Shown here: positions 40,671 through 49,362 of the stretch, in pieces
Numbering within the stretch: the stretch's first letter is position 1
How the letters are laid out: each line of letters begins with the position of its first letter
DNA from: Streptomyces sp. NBC_01255
GTDB taxonomy: Bacteria > Actinomycetota > Actinomycetes > Streptomycetales > Streptomycetaceae
Reading direction: 5' to 3'
NCBI RefSeq assembly: GCF_036226445.1
Contig: NZ_CP108474.1
Coordinates: forward strand, 3,720,001 to 3,784,000
DNA: 64,000 nucleotides
Program-made: the position numbers and the translations under genes
The notes under the pieces: model-generated
What the model was told of the DNA's origin: nothing
The model's database searches: none
The model's input: only the letters and a program-made list of their open reading frames with translations

Positions 40671-41771
40671 ATGTCCGACTTCGTACCCGGGCTCGAGGGA
40701 GTCGTCGCGTTCGAGACGGAGATCGCCGAACCCGACAAGGAGGGCGGCGCCCTCCGCTACCGAGGCGTCGACATCGAGGACCTCGTCGGTCACGTCTCGT
40801 TCGGCAACGTCTGGGGCCTGCTGGTCGACGGCGCCTTCAACCCGGGTCTGCCGGCGGCCGAGCCGTTCCCGATCCCGGTGCACTCCGGGGACATCCGGGT
40901 CGACGTCCAGTCCGCGCTCGCGATGCTCGCACCCGTGTGGGGCCTCAAGCCGCTCCTCGACATCTCCGTCGAGGAAGCCCGCGACGACCTCGCCCGCGCC
41001 GCCGTCATGGCCCTCTCGTACGTCGCCCAGTCCGCGCGCGGCCAGGGCATGCCGATGGTCCCGCAGAGCGAGATCGACAAGGCGCAGTCCGTCGTCGAGC
41101 GGTTCATGATCCGCTGGCGCGGCGAGCCGGACCCGAAGCACGTCAAGGCCGTCGACGCGTACTGGACCTCCGCCGCCGAGCACGGCATGAACGCGTCGAC
41201 GTTCACGGCCCGTGTCATCGCCTCCACCGGCGCGGATGTCGCCGCCGCGCTCTCCGGCGCGGTGGGTGCCATGTCCGGACCGCTGCACGGCGGCGCGCCC
41301 TCCCGCGTCCTCGGCATGATCGAGGAGATCGAGCGGACCGGCGACGCCACCGCGTACGTGAAGCAGGCCCTCGACAAGGGCGAGCGGCTCATGGGCTTCG
41401 GCCACCGCGTCTACCGCGCCGAGGACCCGCGCGCCCGCGTCCTGCGCCGGACCGCCAAGGAGCTGGACGCCCCGCGTTACGAGGTCGCCGCCGCGCTGGA
41501 GAAGGCCGCGCTGGACGAGCTGCACAACCGCCGCCCCGACCGGATCCTGGCGACGAACGTCGAGTTCTGGGCGGCCATCGTCCTCGACTTCGCCGAGGTC
41601 CCCGCGCACATGTTCACGTCGATGTTCAGCTGCGCCCGTACGGCCGGCTGGTCGGCGCACATCCTGGAGCAGAAGCGCACCGGGCGGCTCGTGCGCCCGT
41701 CGGCCCGCTACACGGGTCCCGGCCAGCGGGACCCGCGCGAGATCGAGGGGTACGCCGACATCGCCGGCTAG
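40671..41771 (+). CDS. citA: Citrate synthase (second, shorter type)
   Basis: 366 residues. Motifs: [26 protein letters not shown] (first catalytic His), [20 protein letters not shown] (second His), and [28 protein letters not shown] near the C-terminus. Length and N-terminus fit the actinobacterial type II-like isoform (about 370 residues). It condenses acetyl-CoA and oxaloacetate into the TCA cycle. SD GAGGAG. The gene symbol follows my memory of the S. coelicolor neighbourhood and is less certain than the function. Confidence 0.93.
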   Translation: MSDFVPGLEGVVAFETEIAEPDKEGGALRYRGVDIEDLVGHVSFGNVWGLLVDGAFNPGLPAAEPFPIPVHSGDIRVDVQSALAMLAPVWGLKPLLDISVEEARDDLARAAVMALSYVAQSARGQGMPMVPQSEIDKAQSVVERFMIRWRGEPDPKHVKAVDAYWTSAAEHGMNASTFTARVIASTGADVAAALSGAVGAMSGPLHGGAPSRVLGMIEEIERTGDATAYVKQALDKGERLMGFGHRVYRAEDPRARVLRRTAKELDAPRYEVAAALEKAALDELHNRRPDRILATNVEFWAAIVLDFAEVPAHMFTSMFSCARTAGWSAHILEQKRTGRLVRPSARYTGPGQRDPREIEGYADIAG

Positions 41772-41797
41772 GAACGGTCGGGCTTCGGCCTGTCCGG

Positions 41798-42913
41798 CTA
41801 GGACGCCATCGCCGGGTACGTCTCCGGGTGCAGCAGCAGGTCCGCGTGGTGGCGGGCCGCCACCAGCGGGTGGGCCCGGAGCTTGCCCTTCAGCTCGTTA
41901 CGGCCGTACTCGGCGAACAGCGGGTTCGCCGGGTCGGCCGTGACGCCCGGGGCCGTGGAGGCGTACGGGAAGGTCAGCGGTGCGATCCGGGCGTCCAGGC
42001 GCGGGTTGTAGAAGAACGGGACGGAGTAGCGCTCCGTCGCCCCGGGAGGGGACACCACCCGGTGGTTCGTCGCGATCAGGTAGCCGTTCGTGGCCACTTC
42101 CAGCAGTTCGCCGAGGTTGACGACGAACGCACCCGGCAGCGGCGGCACGTCGTGGAACTCCCCGTCCTCCCGCTCGACCTGGAGCCCGCCGACCTGGTCC
42201 TGGAGCAGCAGCGTGAGGAAGCCGTAGTCCTTGTGCGCGCCGACGCCCTGGTCGTCGCCCTCGCCGCTGCTGCCCGGGTAGCGCACCAGCTTGAGGTGCG
42301 GGTGGGCGCGGGGGCCGAAGATGTCGTCGTAGAAGTCGGCGGGCGCGCCGATGGACGTCAGGAGTTCGTGCAGGAGCCGCTCGGCGACGCCGCTCAGGCG
42401 GTCGATCCAGTGCAGGGCCGCTGTGCGCAGCTCGGGGAGCGCGGCCGGCCACTGGTTGGGGCCTTCGAGCCACCAGTACGGGGCTTCCCAGGCGCCGGGA
42501 GTGCGCGCGGGGCGCTCGGCGCCGATGTCGAGCTGGTCGCGCCAGTCGCGGGCGCCGGCGGTGCGTTCGTCGCCGATGCGGGTGTAGCCGCGGAAGTGCG
42601 GCGAGTTGATGTTGTCGAGGGCGAGCCGGTCGGCCTCGGGCAGCGCGAAGAAGGCCCGCATGGCGGTGGTGAGGGCGCGTGTCTCGGCCTCGGTCACGCC
42701 GTGCCCGACGAGCTGGAAGAAGCCGACGTCGTGGGCGGCGGAGTGGAGCTGGGCGTGGAGCAGCCGCCGGGCCTGGGGGCCGCGGTCGGCGGCGGAGAGG
42801 TCGACGATCGGGAGCTGCGCTGCGTAGGAGGGCTTGATCCGCGAGCCGGGCACCGGCTCGGGTGAGCGACGCGAGCTGCGGGTCGGCTGCTGGGAGGTCG
42901 AGCTGAGAGTCAT
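41798..42913 (-). CDS. Isopenicillin-N-synthase-family 2OG-Fe(II) oxygenase
   Basis: 371 residues from ATG 42913. N-terminal DIOX_N: LPIVDLSAADRGPQARRLLHAQLHSAAHDVGFFQLVGHGV. Catalytic jelly roll: VGAHKDYGFLTLLLQD (H-x-D), ATNHRVVSPPGATERYSVPFFYNP (distal His and R-x-S). Such enzymes in Streptomyces primary metabolism are poorly characterised. Its upstream region encodes a conserved leader peptide, suggesting attenuation control. Convergent with citrate synthase. Confidence 0.9.
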   Translation of the reverse strand: MTLSSTSQQPTRSSRRSPEPVPGSRIKPSYAAQLPIVDLSAADRGPQARRLLHAQLHSAAHDVGFFQLVGHGVTEAETRALTTAMRAFFALPEADRLALDNINSPHFRGYTRIGDERTAGARDWRDQLDIGAERPARTPGAWEAPYWWLEGPNQWPAALPELRTAALHWIDRLSGVAERLLHELLTSIGAPADFYDDIFGPRAHPHLKLVRYPGSSGEGDDQGVGAHKDYGFLTLLLQDQVGGLQVEREDGEFHDVPPLPGAFVVNLGELLEVATNGYLIATNHRVVSPPGATERYSVPFFYNPRLDARIAPLTFPYASTAPGVTADPANPLFAEYGRNELKGKLRAHPLVAARHHADLLLHPETYPAMAS

Positions 42914-43043
42914 GGGTGCGTCCGCGGGGTCTACGGGTGCCCGGGGCGGCCGCCAGGGGTGGGGCGGGGGCCACGGGTGCCGGTCGGCTTGGGCTCTGAA
43001 CGAGGGACCCGGGGGCGCGGTGTGGTGCCCGGGGGTCAGGGGG

Positions 43044-43118
43044 TCAGGCGGAGCGGCGACAGCTCATGCTCGTGACGCGGACGAAGTCCACGTGGCGACG
43101 GCGTACGAGCGAAGGCAT
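43044..43118 (-). CDS. Putative leader peptide (Streptomyces RRRHVD..RV family)
   Basis: 24 residues: MPSLVRRRHVDFVRVTSMSCRR plus SA. The RRRHVD-x-x-RV core followed by a C-terminal Cys/Arg cluster is the widespread actinobacterial putative leader peptide. That family usually precedes sulfur or cysteine-related genes and is thought to act by ribosome-mediated attenuation. It lies 131 bp upstream of the oxygenase in the same direction. No SD precedes the ATG, so it may be leaderless. The 43119-43295 stretch holds divergent promoters only. Confidence 0.75.
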   Translation of the reverse strand: MPSLVRRRHVDFVRVTSMSCRRSA

Positions 43119-43295
43119 GCGAACAGCGTACTGCGGCAGGCCCGGATGGGGTGTGGTCCGCGTCACGCCGCCGGTCCGGCCGTGCGCGCTCCCCGGGCTC
43201 TGGTCAAAACGGTGGGTGTGCGCGAAGATCACCGCCACGCGTGTCACGCGCATGCCAAGCTTCCCGTCGCAGCACCCCATCGCAGGAGGATGTCC

Positions 43296-44348
43296 ATGAC
43301 TCCCCGCACCCGCAGCCCCCGCCGCACCTCGCGCGGCCTGGTCGCCGCGGCAGCCGTCGCCGGCACGGCCGCCGCCGCCCTGCTCCCCTCCCCGGGGGCC
43401 GCCGCGGCCGTACTGCCGCAGGCCCGGGTCTTCATGGTGAACCCGGTGCAGTCCTCCGGCGACCAGTCCCTCGCCGACCACAAGGACGCGGCGAGCGACG
43501 TACCCGCCGCCGCCTACGCCACCGTCACGCTCCGGAACCTCGACGCGAGCGGCGGCCTGTCCGGGAAGTGGGCCGCCGTCCGCTCCGAGACGGGCAAGCC
43601 CGCCGCCGTCGCCGACGCCGCCTCGTACGACCGCTCCCAGGACCAGTTCGAGCAGGTCATGGCGTACTTCTGGGTCAACGAGGCACAGGAGTACCTCCAG
43701 GGCCTCGGCTTCGGCACCGAGCTGCCCGGGGCGAACGACCGCGTGCAGCCGGTCCGCCTCAACCAGTGGGGCGCCGACAACTCCTTCTTCACCGACAAGA
43801 AGGACGAGATCCGCTTCGGCAAGGGCGGCGTCGACGACGCCGAGGACGCGGACGTGATCGTCCACGAGTACGGCCACGCCGTCCACGACGCCCAGGTGCC
43901 CGGCTTCGGCACGAACGCCGAGTCCGGAGCGATCGGCGAGGCCTTCGGCGACTACCTGGCCGTCGCCGTCGGCACCCACGCGGCGGCGAAGTACGGCTGG
44001 CCGCTCAAGGCCGACGCGGCCTGCGTGGCCGACTGGGACGCCACCGGCTACAGCGAGGCACCGCACTGCCTCCGCCGGATCGACGGTACGAAGACGTACG
44101 CGGACCGCGAGGGCGAGGTCCACGCCGACGGCGAGATCTGGTCCCGGGCGCTCCTCGACATCCGCACCGCGCTCGGCGCCCGCACGGCCGACCGGATCAT
44201 CGTCAACGCCCAGTTCGGCTTCGCGCCCGACACCAGCTTCCGCGACGCGGCCCTGACGACGGTCGCGACGGCGGAGCGGATGTACGGCAAGGGCGCGGCG
44301 GACGCGGTACGGAACGCCTTCCGGGCGCGCGCGATCCCCGGCGTCTGA
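43296..44348 (+). CDS. Secreted zinc metalloprotease (gluzincin, M36/M4-like)
   Basis: 350 residues from the second ATG (43296), which sits six bases after AGGAGG. Twin-Arg-containing signal peptide 1-45 (RTSRGLVAAAAVAGTAAAALLPSPGAAAA). The zinc motif VIVHEYGHAVHD (HEYGH) and the downstream glutamate ligand in GAIGEAFGDYLAV are both present. It lacks the long pro-domain of thermolysin and resembles short fungalysin-like proteins. Probably a secreted protease of unknown target. Confidence 0.88.
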   Translation: MTPRTRSPRRTSRGLVAAAAVAGTAAAALLPSPGAAAAVLPQARVFMVNPVQSSGDQSLADHKDAASDVPAAAYATVTLRNLDASGGLSGKWAAVRSETGKPAAVADAASYDRSQDQFEQVMAYFWVNEAQEYLQGLGFGTELPGANDRVQPVRLNQWGADNSFFTDKKDEIRFGKGGVDDAEDADVIVHEYGHAVHDAQVPGFGTNAESGAIGEAFGDYLAVAVGTHAAAKYGWPLKADAACVADWDATGYSEAPHCLRRIDGTKTYADREGEVHADGEIWSRALLDIRTALGARTADRIIVNAQFGFAPDTSFRDAALTTVATAERMYGKGAADAVRNAFRARAIPGV

Positions 44349-44370
44349 CCGCCGGACAGGCCCTAGGGCC

Positions 44371-44949
44371 CTAGGCGAGGGCCTCGTTCACCAGCCGCGC
44401 CCATTGGGCCACCACCCGTTCCCGGCGGGCGCGGTCGTCCGTCAGGAGGGTGGCGAGGCCCAGGCCGCGGGCCATGTCGAGGAGGCCCTGGACCGTTTCG
44501 CGGACGCCCGGGACGGACTCGTCGGCGCCGAGGACCTCGACCGCGACCCGGTGGGACTCGCGGCCGACGCGGGCCTCCAGTTCGGTGACGCGGTCCCGGA
44601 GCTGGGCCTCGTCGGAGGCCGCGACCCAGAGGTGGAGCGCGGCCCGGAACAGCGGCCCGGTGTAGAGGTCGACGAGGGCCTCGACGGCCTCGTGGCGGTC
44701 GCGGGACGGGAGGGCGCGCAGGGCCTGGGAGCGTTCCTCGGCGACGTACTCGACGGCCGCCGTGAAGAGGTCCTCGCGGGTCGGGAAGTGGTGCTGGGCC
44801 GCGCCCCGGGAGACGCCGGCGCGTTCGGCGACGACGGCGACCGTGGAACCCGCCCAGCCGTGCTCGGCGAGGCAGGCCACGGCGGCTTCCAGGAGCCGCT
44901 GCCGGGTGGCGCGGCTCCTGTCCTGCTTGGGCGCGGTCAGAGCCGCCAT
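44371..44949 (-). CDS. TetR-family repressor of the acyl-CoA operons
   Basis: 192 residues from ATG 44949. HTH: RQRLLEAAVACLAEHGWAGSTVAVVAERAGVSRGAAQHHFPTREDLF, followed by the all-helical ligand domain. It overlaps the enoyl-CoA hydratase by 13 bp as the last gene of the operon begun at 47260. The palindrome CAAGC-N2-GCTTG stands before that operon and before the carboxylase operon at 55.35 kb, so this is the probable repressor of both, with a CoA thioester as the likely inducer (inference). Confidence 0.88.
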   Translation of the reverse strand: MAALTAPKQDRSRATRQRLLEAAVACLAEHGWAGSTVAVVAERAGVSRGAAQHHFPTREDLFTAAVEYVAEERSQALRALPSRDRHEAVEALVDLYTGPLFRAALHLWVAASDEAQLRDRVTELEARVGRESHRVAVEVLGADESVPGVRETVQGLLDMARGLGLATLLTDDRARRERVVAQWARLVNEALA

Positions 44950-45671
44950 TCCGGGTCCCGTCGTTCGAGGAAGGCCGTCATCCCTTCGCGCGCCTCGGCG
45001 GAGGCGAAGAGCGTGGCCGACCTCTGCACCAGGTCCTCCGCGTCGCGTTCGAAGGTTTCCAGGACTCTAGCGGTGACCAGCCGTTTCGCCTCCCGCAGGC
45101 CTTGCGGGGAGCCGGCGCGCAGGGCGTCGAGGATGCCGTCGTACGCGGTGGCGGGTGCCGTCACCAGGCCCATGGCGATCGCCTCGGGAACGCCGAAGCG
45201 TTCGCCCGTGAGGTAGTAGCGGGCGGCCGCGCGCGGGTCGAGCCTGGGGAGGAGGGTGAGGGAGATGACGGCCGGGGCCACCCCGATCCGTACCTCGGTG
45301 AGTGCGAAGTCCGCGGCTTCCCCGGCGATCACGATGTCGCATGCGCCGAGGAGGCCGAGGCCGCCGGCCCGGGCGTGGCCGGTGACGAGGCCGACGACCG
45401 GTTTCGGCAGTTCGACGATCTGCCGGAGCAGGTCCACGAAGGCGTACGGGCTGGGCGGGGCCTTCAGGTCGGCGCCCGCGCTGAACGTGCCGCCGGTGTG
45501 GGTGAGGACCACCGCCCGGACCGCCGGGTCCTTGCCGCAGGCGGTGAGGGCGTCGGCGAGCTCGGTGACGAGGTGGGCGGAGAGAGCGTTGCGGGTGGCC
45601 GGGGAGTCGAGGGCGAGGGTGATGATCCCCCGCTCCTCGGTGAGCGCGACGAGGGGTTCGGGTGGGGTCAT
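44937..45671 (-). CDS. Enoyl-CoA hydratase/isomerase
   Basis: 244 residues. Crotonase fold: GTFSAGADLKAPPS (oxyanion hole), GLVTGHARAGGLGLLGACDIVIAGEAADFALTEVRIGVAPAVISLTLLPRL. The acid residue in the DFALTEVRIG stretch fits a hydratase. It hydrates the 2-enoyl-CoA formed by the dehydrogenase. Overlaps the ligase gene by 4 bp. Confidence 0.92.
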   Translation of the reverse strand: MTPPEPLVALTEERGIITLALDSPATRNALSAHLVTELADALTACGKDPAVRAVVLTHTGGTFSAGADLKAPPSPYAFVDLLRQIVELPKPVVGLVTGHARAGGLGLLGACDIVIAGEAADFALTEVRIGVAPAVISLTLLPRLDPRAAARYYLTGERFGVPEAIAMGLVTAPATAYDGILDALRAGSPQGLREAKRLVTARVLETFERDAEDLVQRSATLFASAEAREGMTAFLERRDPEWRL

Positions 45672-47260
45672 GCGCGGTCCCTCAGTTCTCTGCGGAGGAT
45701 CTTGCCGGACGCCGCCCGCGGGATGCTCTCGACGAACTCCACGCTGCGGACCTTCTTGTACGGGGCGACGCGTCCGGCCACGTACGCCATGACGTCCTCG
45801 GCGGTGAGGCCGTGCGCGGTGGGCGCGGCGGGCGCGGCGGCCTGGCGGACGACGTAGGCCTTGGGGATCTCGGTGCCCTCGGCGTCGGTGACGCCGATGA
45901 CGGCGGCGTCGGCGATGCCGTCGTGGGTGAGGAGGAGCGCTTCGAGTTCGGCCGGGGCGACCTGGAAGCCCTTGTACTTGATGAGCTCCTTGACCCGGTC
46001 GACGACGAACAGCCAGCCGTCGTCGTCGACGCGCCCGATGTCGCCGGTGTGGACCCAGCCGTCGCCGTCGATCATCGCGGCCGTGGCATCGGGGCGCCCC
46101 AGGTAGCCCTTCATGACCTGCGGCCCCCGGATGGCGATCTCGCCCGCCTCGCCGGGTGCCGCGTCCTTCGCCGGGTCGTCGAGGGAGAGGATCCGCAGCT
46201 CGGTGGAGGGCAGGAGCTTGCCGACGGTGCCGGGAGGGGGGTTCTCGACGACGAGCGGGGTGACGTGGGTGGCCGGGGAGAGCTCCGTCATGCCGTACGC
46301 CTGACGGACCGGCGGCAGTCCGAGCCGCGCCGAGCAGGCCTCGGCGAGGGCCGCGTCGAGCGGGGCGGCGGAGCTGACGATGTACTCCAGGGAGGACAGG
46401 TCGTAGTCGGCGACCGCCGGGTGCTTGGCGAGGGCGAGGACGATCGGCGGGGCGACGTACAGGCCGTTGATGCGGTGCTTCTGGATCGCGCCGAGGAAGG
46501 TGTCGAGGTCGAAGCGGGGCAGGACGACGACGGTGGCGCCCTGGCGGAGCGGGGCGTTCATGAGGGCCGTGAGGCCGTAGATGTGGAAGAAGGGGAGGAC
46601 GGCGAGGATGCGGTCGCCGGGGCCCATCGGGACGAGCGGGGACAGCTGGGCCAGGTTGGTGGCGATCGACGCGTGGGTGAGCATCACGCCTTTGGGGACG
46701 CCGGTGGTGCCGGAGGAGTACGGGAGGGCCGCGATGTCCTCGTCGGGGTCCATCGGGGGATCCGGGACCGGGCCGGTGGAGGCGAGGAAGGACTGGAGCG
46801 AGCGCACGTCGCCCGTCTCCGTCTGGTCGCAGACGAATATCTCCTTGATCCCGCCCGCGAGTTCGGCCGCCGCGCGGGCGGCCGGGAGCAGCGGCGAGAC
46901 GGTGACGATCCAGCGGGCGGAGGAGTCGCGGAGCTGCTTCGCGAACTCCTCGGGTGTGGCGAGCGGGTGGACGGTCGTGACGGACGCACCGGCGCGGGTG
47001 GCGGCGTAGAACGCGATCGGGAAGAGCACGGTGTTGGGGCTGTGCAGGGCGAGCACGTCGCCCTTGCGGACACCGGCCTCGGCGAGCCCTGCGGCGACCA
47101 GCCGGTGGAAGCCGTCGACCTGGGCGTACGTGAGGGTCAGCTCGCCGGCCCCGTCGATGAGGGCCGGGGTGTCGCCGTACTCGGCGGCGCGGCCGAGGAC
47201 CGCGTCGTGGATCGGGAGGGAGACGGTGGGAACGTGCTCGTACTCGCTGTGGAACACCAT
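45668..47260 (-). CDS. 4-coumarate/cinnamate-type CoA ligase
   Basis: 530 residues. ATP motif LPYSSGTTGVPKGVMLTH (box I), QAYGMTELSPATHV, GEIAIRGPQVMKGYLGRPDAT (box II-like), VHTGDIGRVDDDGWLFVVDRVKELIKYKGFQVAP and C-terminal SIPRAASGKILRREL with the catalytic Lys. By gene order and sequence character it is probably the orthologue of the S. coelicolor cinnamate:CoA ligase described in the literature (ScCCL, SCO4383). It activates phenylpropenoic or medium-chain acids. First gene of the operon; ATG 47260. Confidence 0.93.
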   Translation of the reverse strand: MVFHSEYEHVPTVSLPIHDAVLGRAAEYGDTPALIDGAGELTLTYAQVDGFHRLVAAGLAEAGVRKGDVLALHSPNTVLFPIAFYAATRAGASVTTVHPLATPEEFAKQLRDSSARWIVTVSPLLPAARAAAELAGGIKEIFVCDQTETGDVRSLQSFLASTGPVPDPPMDPDEDIAALPYSSGTTGVPKGVMLTHASIATNLAQLSPLVPMGPGDRILAVLPFFHIYGLTALMNAPLRQGATVVVLPRFDLDTFLGAIQKHRINGLYVAPPIVLALAKHPAVADYDLSSLEYIVSSAAPLDAALAEACSARLGLPPVRQAYGMTELSPATHVTPLVVENPPPGTVGKLLPSTELRILSLDDPAKDAAPGEAGEIAIRGPQVMKGYLGRPDATAAMIDGDGWVHTGDIGRVDDDGWLFVVDRVKELIKYKGFQVAPAELEALLLTHDGIADAAVIGVTDAEGTEIPKAYVVRQAAAPAAPTAHGLTAEDVMAYVAGRVAPYKKVRSVEFVESIPRAASGKILRRELRDRA

Positions 47261-47321
47261 GCGTTGCCCCCTGAGCGGCGGTGGTGGAAGGTGCGGATCT
47301 CGTCGGTCACCGGAAGGAAAT

Positions 47322-47333
47322 CAAGCACGCTTG
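47322..47333. promoter_or_regulatory. Motif B operator upstream of CoA ligase operon
   Basis: CAAGCACGCTTG: 5-base perfect arms CAAGC/GCTTG around two bases, 62 bp before the ligase start and 68 bp before the divergent Spo0M gene. The same palindrome occurs at 55412. Confidence 0.8.
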
Positions 47334-47400
47334 CATGGTCTTGGGAAGACGGCAGCCGGACACCGACGCCCCTGTCGCCGGGGCCGGTTAGCCTGCACTC

Positions 47401-48207
47401 ATGGTCTTCAAGCGTCTTCTGGGCAGGGGCGGCATACCGCTCGAAATCGATACGATCATTCAGTCCGGGCCGACTCAGCCGGGCGGCATCCTCACCGGGG
47501 AGGTCGTGCTGCGCGCGCCCGAGCGGGACGTCGAGGTGAAGTCCATCAGTCTGCGGCTGGCCGCCAACGTCTCGATGGCGCACAAGGGCGACGGCGACGG
47601 CGAGCGTAGCGGTGACACCTTCGACTACCCCAGTGTGAGCAGCTGGTTCACGCTCAAGAAGGGCGAGGAGCGGCGGCTGCCCATCAAGCACCGGCTCAAG
47701 TGGGAGAGCCCGCTGTCCGAGGTGAAGGGGCAGGAGGTCGGCCTGCTCCTCGGGCTGAACACCGAGGTCGAGGCCGAGGGCATCAAGGCCCAGACGGACG
47801 ACGACCTCGTGCGCGTCACCTCGACGCCCCTGCACGACGCGGTGTTCGACGCGTTCGCCGCCGAGGGGTACGAGCTCCGGACCTCCCGGACCGTGTCGGA
47901 GATGATCCCGCGCACCGAGTACCACGTGTACCTCGTACAGAGCTTCCTCCTCGTCGATCAGTCGCCGGGCGGCGAAAAGCGCCCGAAGAACCTGGAGTTG
48001 GTCTTCCGGGCCAACCCCGTCGGCTGCGAGATCTACCTCCGCAGGGGCGACCTCGGCCAGAAGTACTGGGAGAAGAAGGCGCCCGCCCTGCGGTACGTCG
48101 CCGCCCACCACGACCTCGGCCGGGTGGACTTCGAGGCCGAGGTGCGGCGGTGGATCTCCGAGGTCACGCTCCTGGGCGACCGGAACGACAGCGGCGACGA
48201 GGGCTGA
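47401..48207 (+). CDS. Spo0M-family sporulation-control protein
   Basis: 268 residues starting MVFKRLLGRGGIPLEIDTIIQSGPTQPGGILTGEVVLRA, a clear arrestin-like Spo0M. The N-lobe DVEVKSISLRLAANV and the LPIKHRLKWESPLSEVKGQEVGLLL core are typical. In Bacillus, Spo0M influences sporulation timing; in Streptomyces its role is little known. It is divergent from the CoA-ligase operon and shares the intergenic region with operator B. Confidence 0.92.
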   Translation: MVFKRLLGRGGIPLEIDTIIQSGPTQPGGILTGEVVLRAPERDVEVKSISLRLAANVSMAHKGDGDGERSGDTFDYPSVSSWFTLKKGEERRLPIKHRLKWESPLSEVKGQEVGLLLGLNTEVEAEGIKAQTDDDLVRVTSTPLHDAVFDAFAAEGYELRTSRTVSEMIPRTEYHVYLVQSFLLVDQSPGGEKRPKNLELVFRANPVGCEIYLRRGDLGQKYWEKKAPALRYVAAHHDLGRVDFEAEVRRWISEVTLLGDRNDSGDEG

Positions 48208-48228
48208 GACCCTCCTCCCGTCCCCCGG

Positions 48229-49362
48229 TCAGTACGACTTGGGCAGGCCCAGCGTCTGGTGCGACACGTAGTTGAGGATCATCTCCCGGCTGACCGGGGC
48301 GATCCTGGCCACGCGGGCGGCGGTGATCAGGCGGGCCAGGCCGAACTCCTTCGTGAGGCCGTTGCCGCCGAGGGTGTGGACGGCCTGGTCGACGGCCTTC
48401 ACGCAGGCCTCGCCGGCGGCGTACTTCGCCATGTTGGCGGCCTCGCCCGCGCCCATGTCGTCGCCCGCGTCGTAGAGATGGGCTGCCTTCGCCATCATCA
48501 GGCGGGCCAGTTCGAGCTCGATGTGGGCCTGCGCGAGGGGGTGCGCGATGGCCTGGTGGGCGCCGATCGGCGCCTTCCAGACCTGGCGCTCCTTCGCGTA
48601 CGTCACGGCCTGGGCGAGCGCGTACCGGCCCATGCCGATCGCGAACGCGGCCGTCATGATCCGCTCCGGGTTGAGGCCGGCGAAGAGCTGGAGCAGGCCC
48701 GCGTCCTCGTCGCCGACGAGGGCGTCCGCCGGCAGGTGGACGTCGTCGAGGGTGAGCTCGAACTGCTTCTCGTTCGCGTCGAGTTCCATCTCGATGTGGC
48801 GGCGCTCGAAGCCGGGGGCGTCGCGCGGCACGATGAAGAGACAGGGCTTGAGGCTGCCCGTGCGGGCGTCGGACGTGCGGCCCACGATCAGGGTCGCGTC
48901 CGCGATGTCGACGCCCGAGACGAAGACCTTCCGGCCGTTGAGGACCCAGCCCTCCTCGGTACGGGTCGCGGTCGTCGTGATCCGGTGCGAGTTGGAGCCC
49001 GCGTCGGGCTCCGTGATGCCGAAGGCCATGGTGCGGGAGCCGTCCGCGAGGCCCGGGAGCCACGTCCGCTTCTGCTCCTCCGTGCCGAAGCGGGCGATGA
49101 CCGTGCCGCAGATCGCGGGCGAGACGACCATCATGAGGAGCGGGGCCCCGGCGGCGCCGGCCTCTTCCAGGACGATCGACAGCTCGGCCATGCCGCCGCC
49201 CCCGCCGCCGTACTCCTCGGGCAGGTTCACGCCGAGGTAGCCGAGCTTGCCCGCCTCGGCCCACAGGGTGGCCCGGTCGAAGCCGGGGCCGTGACGGTGG
49301 CCGAGCGCGGAGACGGCTGCCCGGAGCGCGGTGAGCTCTTCACTCTCGATCATGGTGCTCAT
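48229..49362 (-). CDS. Acyl-CoA dehydrogenase
   Basis: 377 residues. FGITEPDAGSNSHRITTTA (FAD/substrate), VLNGRKVFVSGVDIADATLIVGRT, the helical domain with VTYAKERQVWKAPIGAHQAIAHPLAQAHIELE, and the C-terminal VHTLGGNGLTKEFGLARLITAARVARIAPVSREMILNYV. It generates the enoyl-CoA substrate for the carboxylase in this pathway. ATGA-coupled to the biotin carboxylase gene upstream; last gene of the operon that starts at 55349. Confidence 0.93.
   Translation of the reverse strand: MSTMIESEELTALRAAVSALGHRHGPGFDRATLWAEAGKLGYLGVNLPEEYGGGGGGMAELSIVLEEAGAAGAPLLMMVVSPAICGTVIARFGTEEQKRTWLPGLADGSRTMAFGITEPDAGSNSHRITTTATRTEEGWVLNGRKVFVSGVDIADATLIVGRTSDARTGSLKPCLFIVPRDAPGFERRHIEMELDANEKQFELTLDDVHLPADALVGDEDAGLLQLFAGLNPERIMTAAFAIGMGRYALAQAVTYAKERQVWKAPIGAHQAIAHPLAQAHIELELARLMMAKAAHLYDAGDDMGAGEAANMAKYAAGEACVKAVDQAVHTLGGNGLTKEFGLARLITAARVARIAPVSREMILNYVSHQTLGLPKSY

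Noticed and set aside
44371..44949. This TetR as regulator of motif A at 5.9/11.3 kb
   Set aside because: Its own operon carries motif B, not motif A, so the motif A regulator is most likely another protein outside the window.
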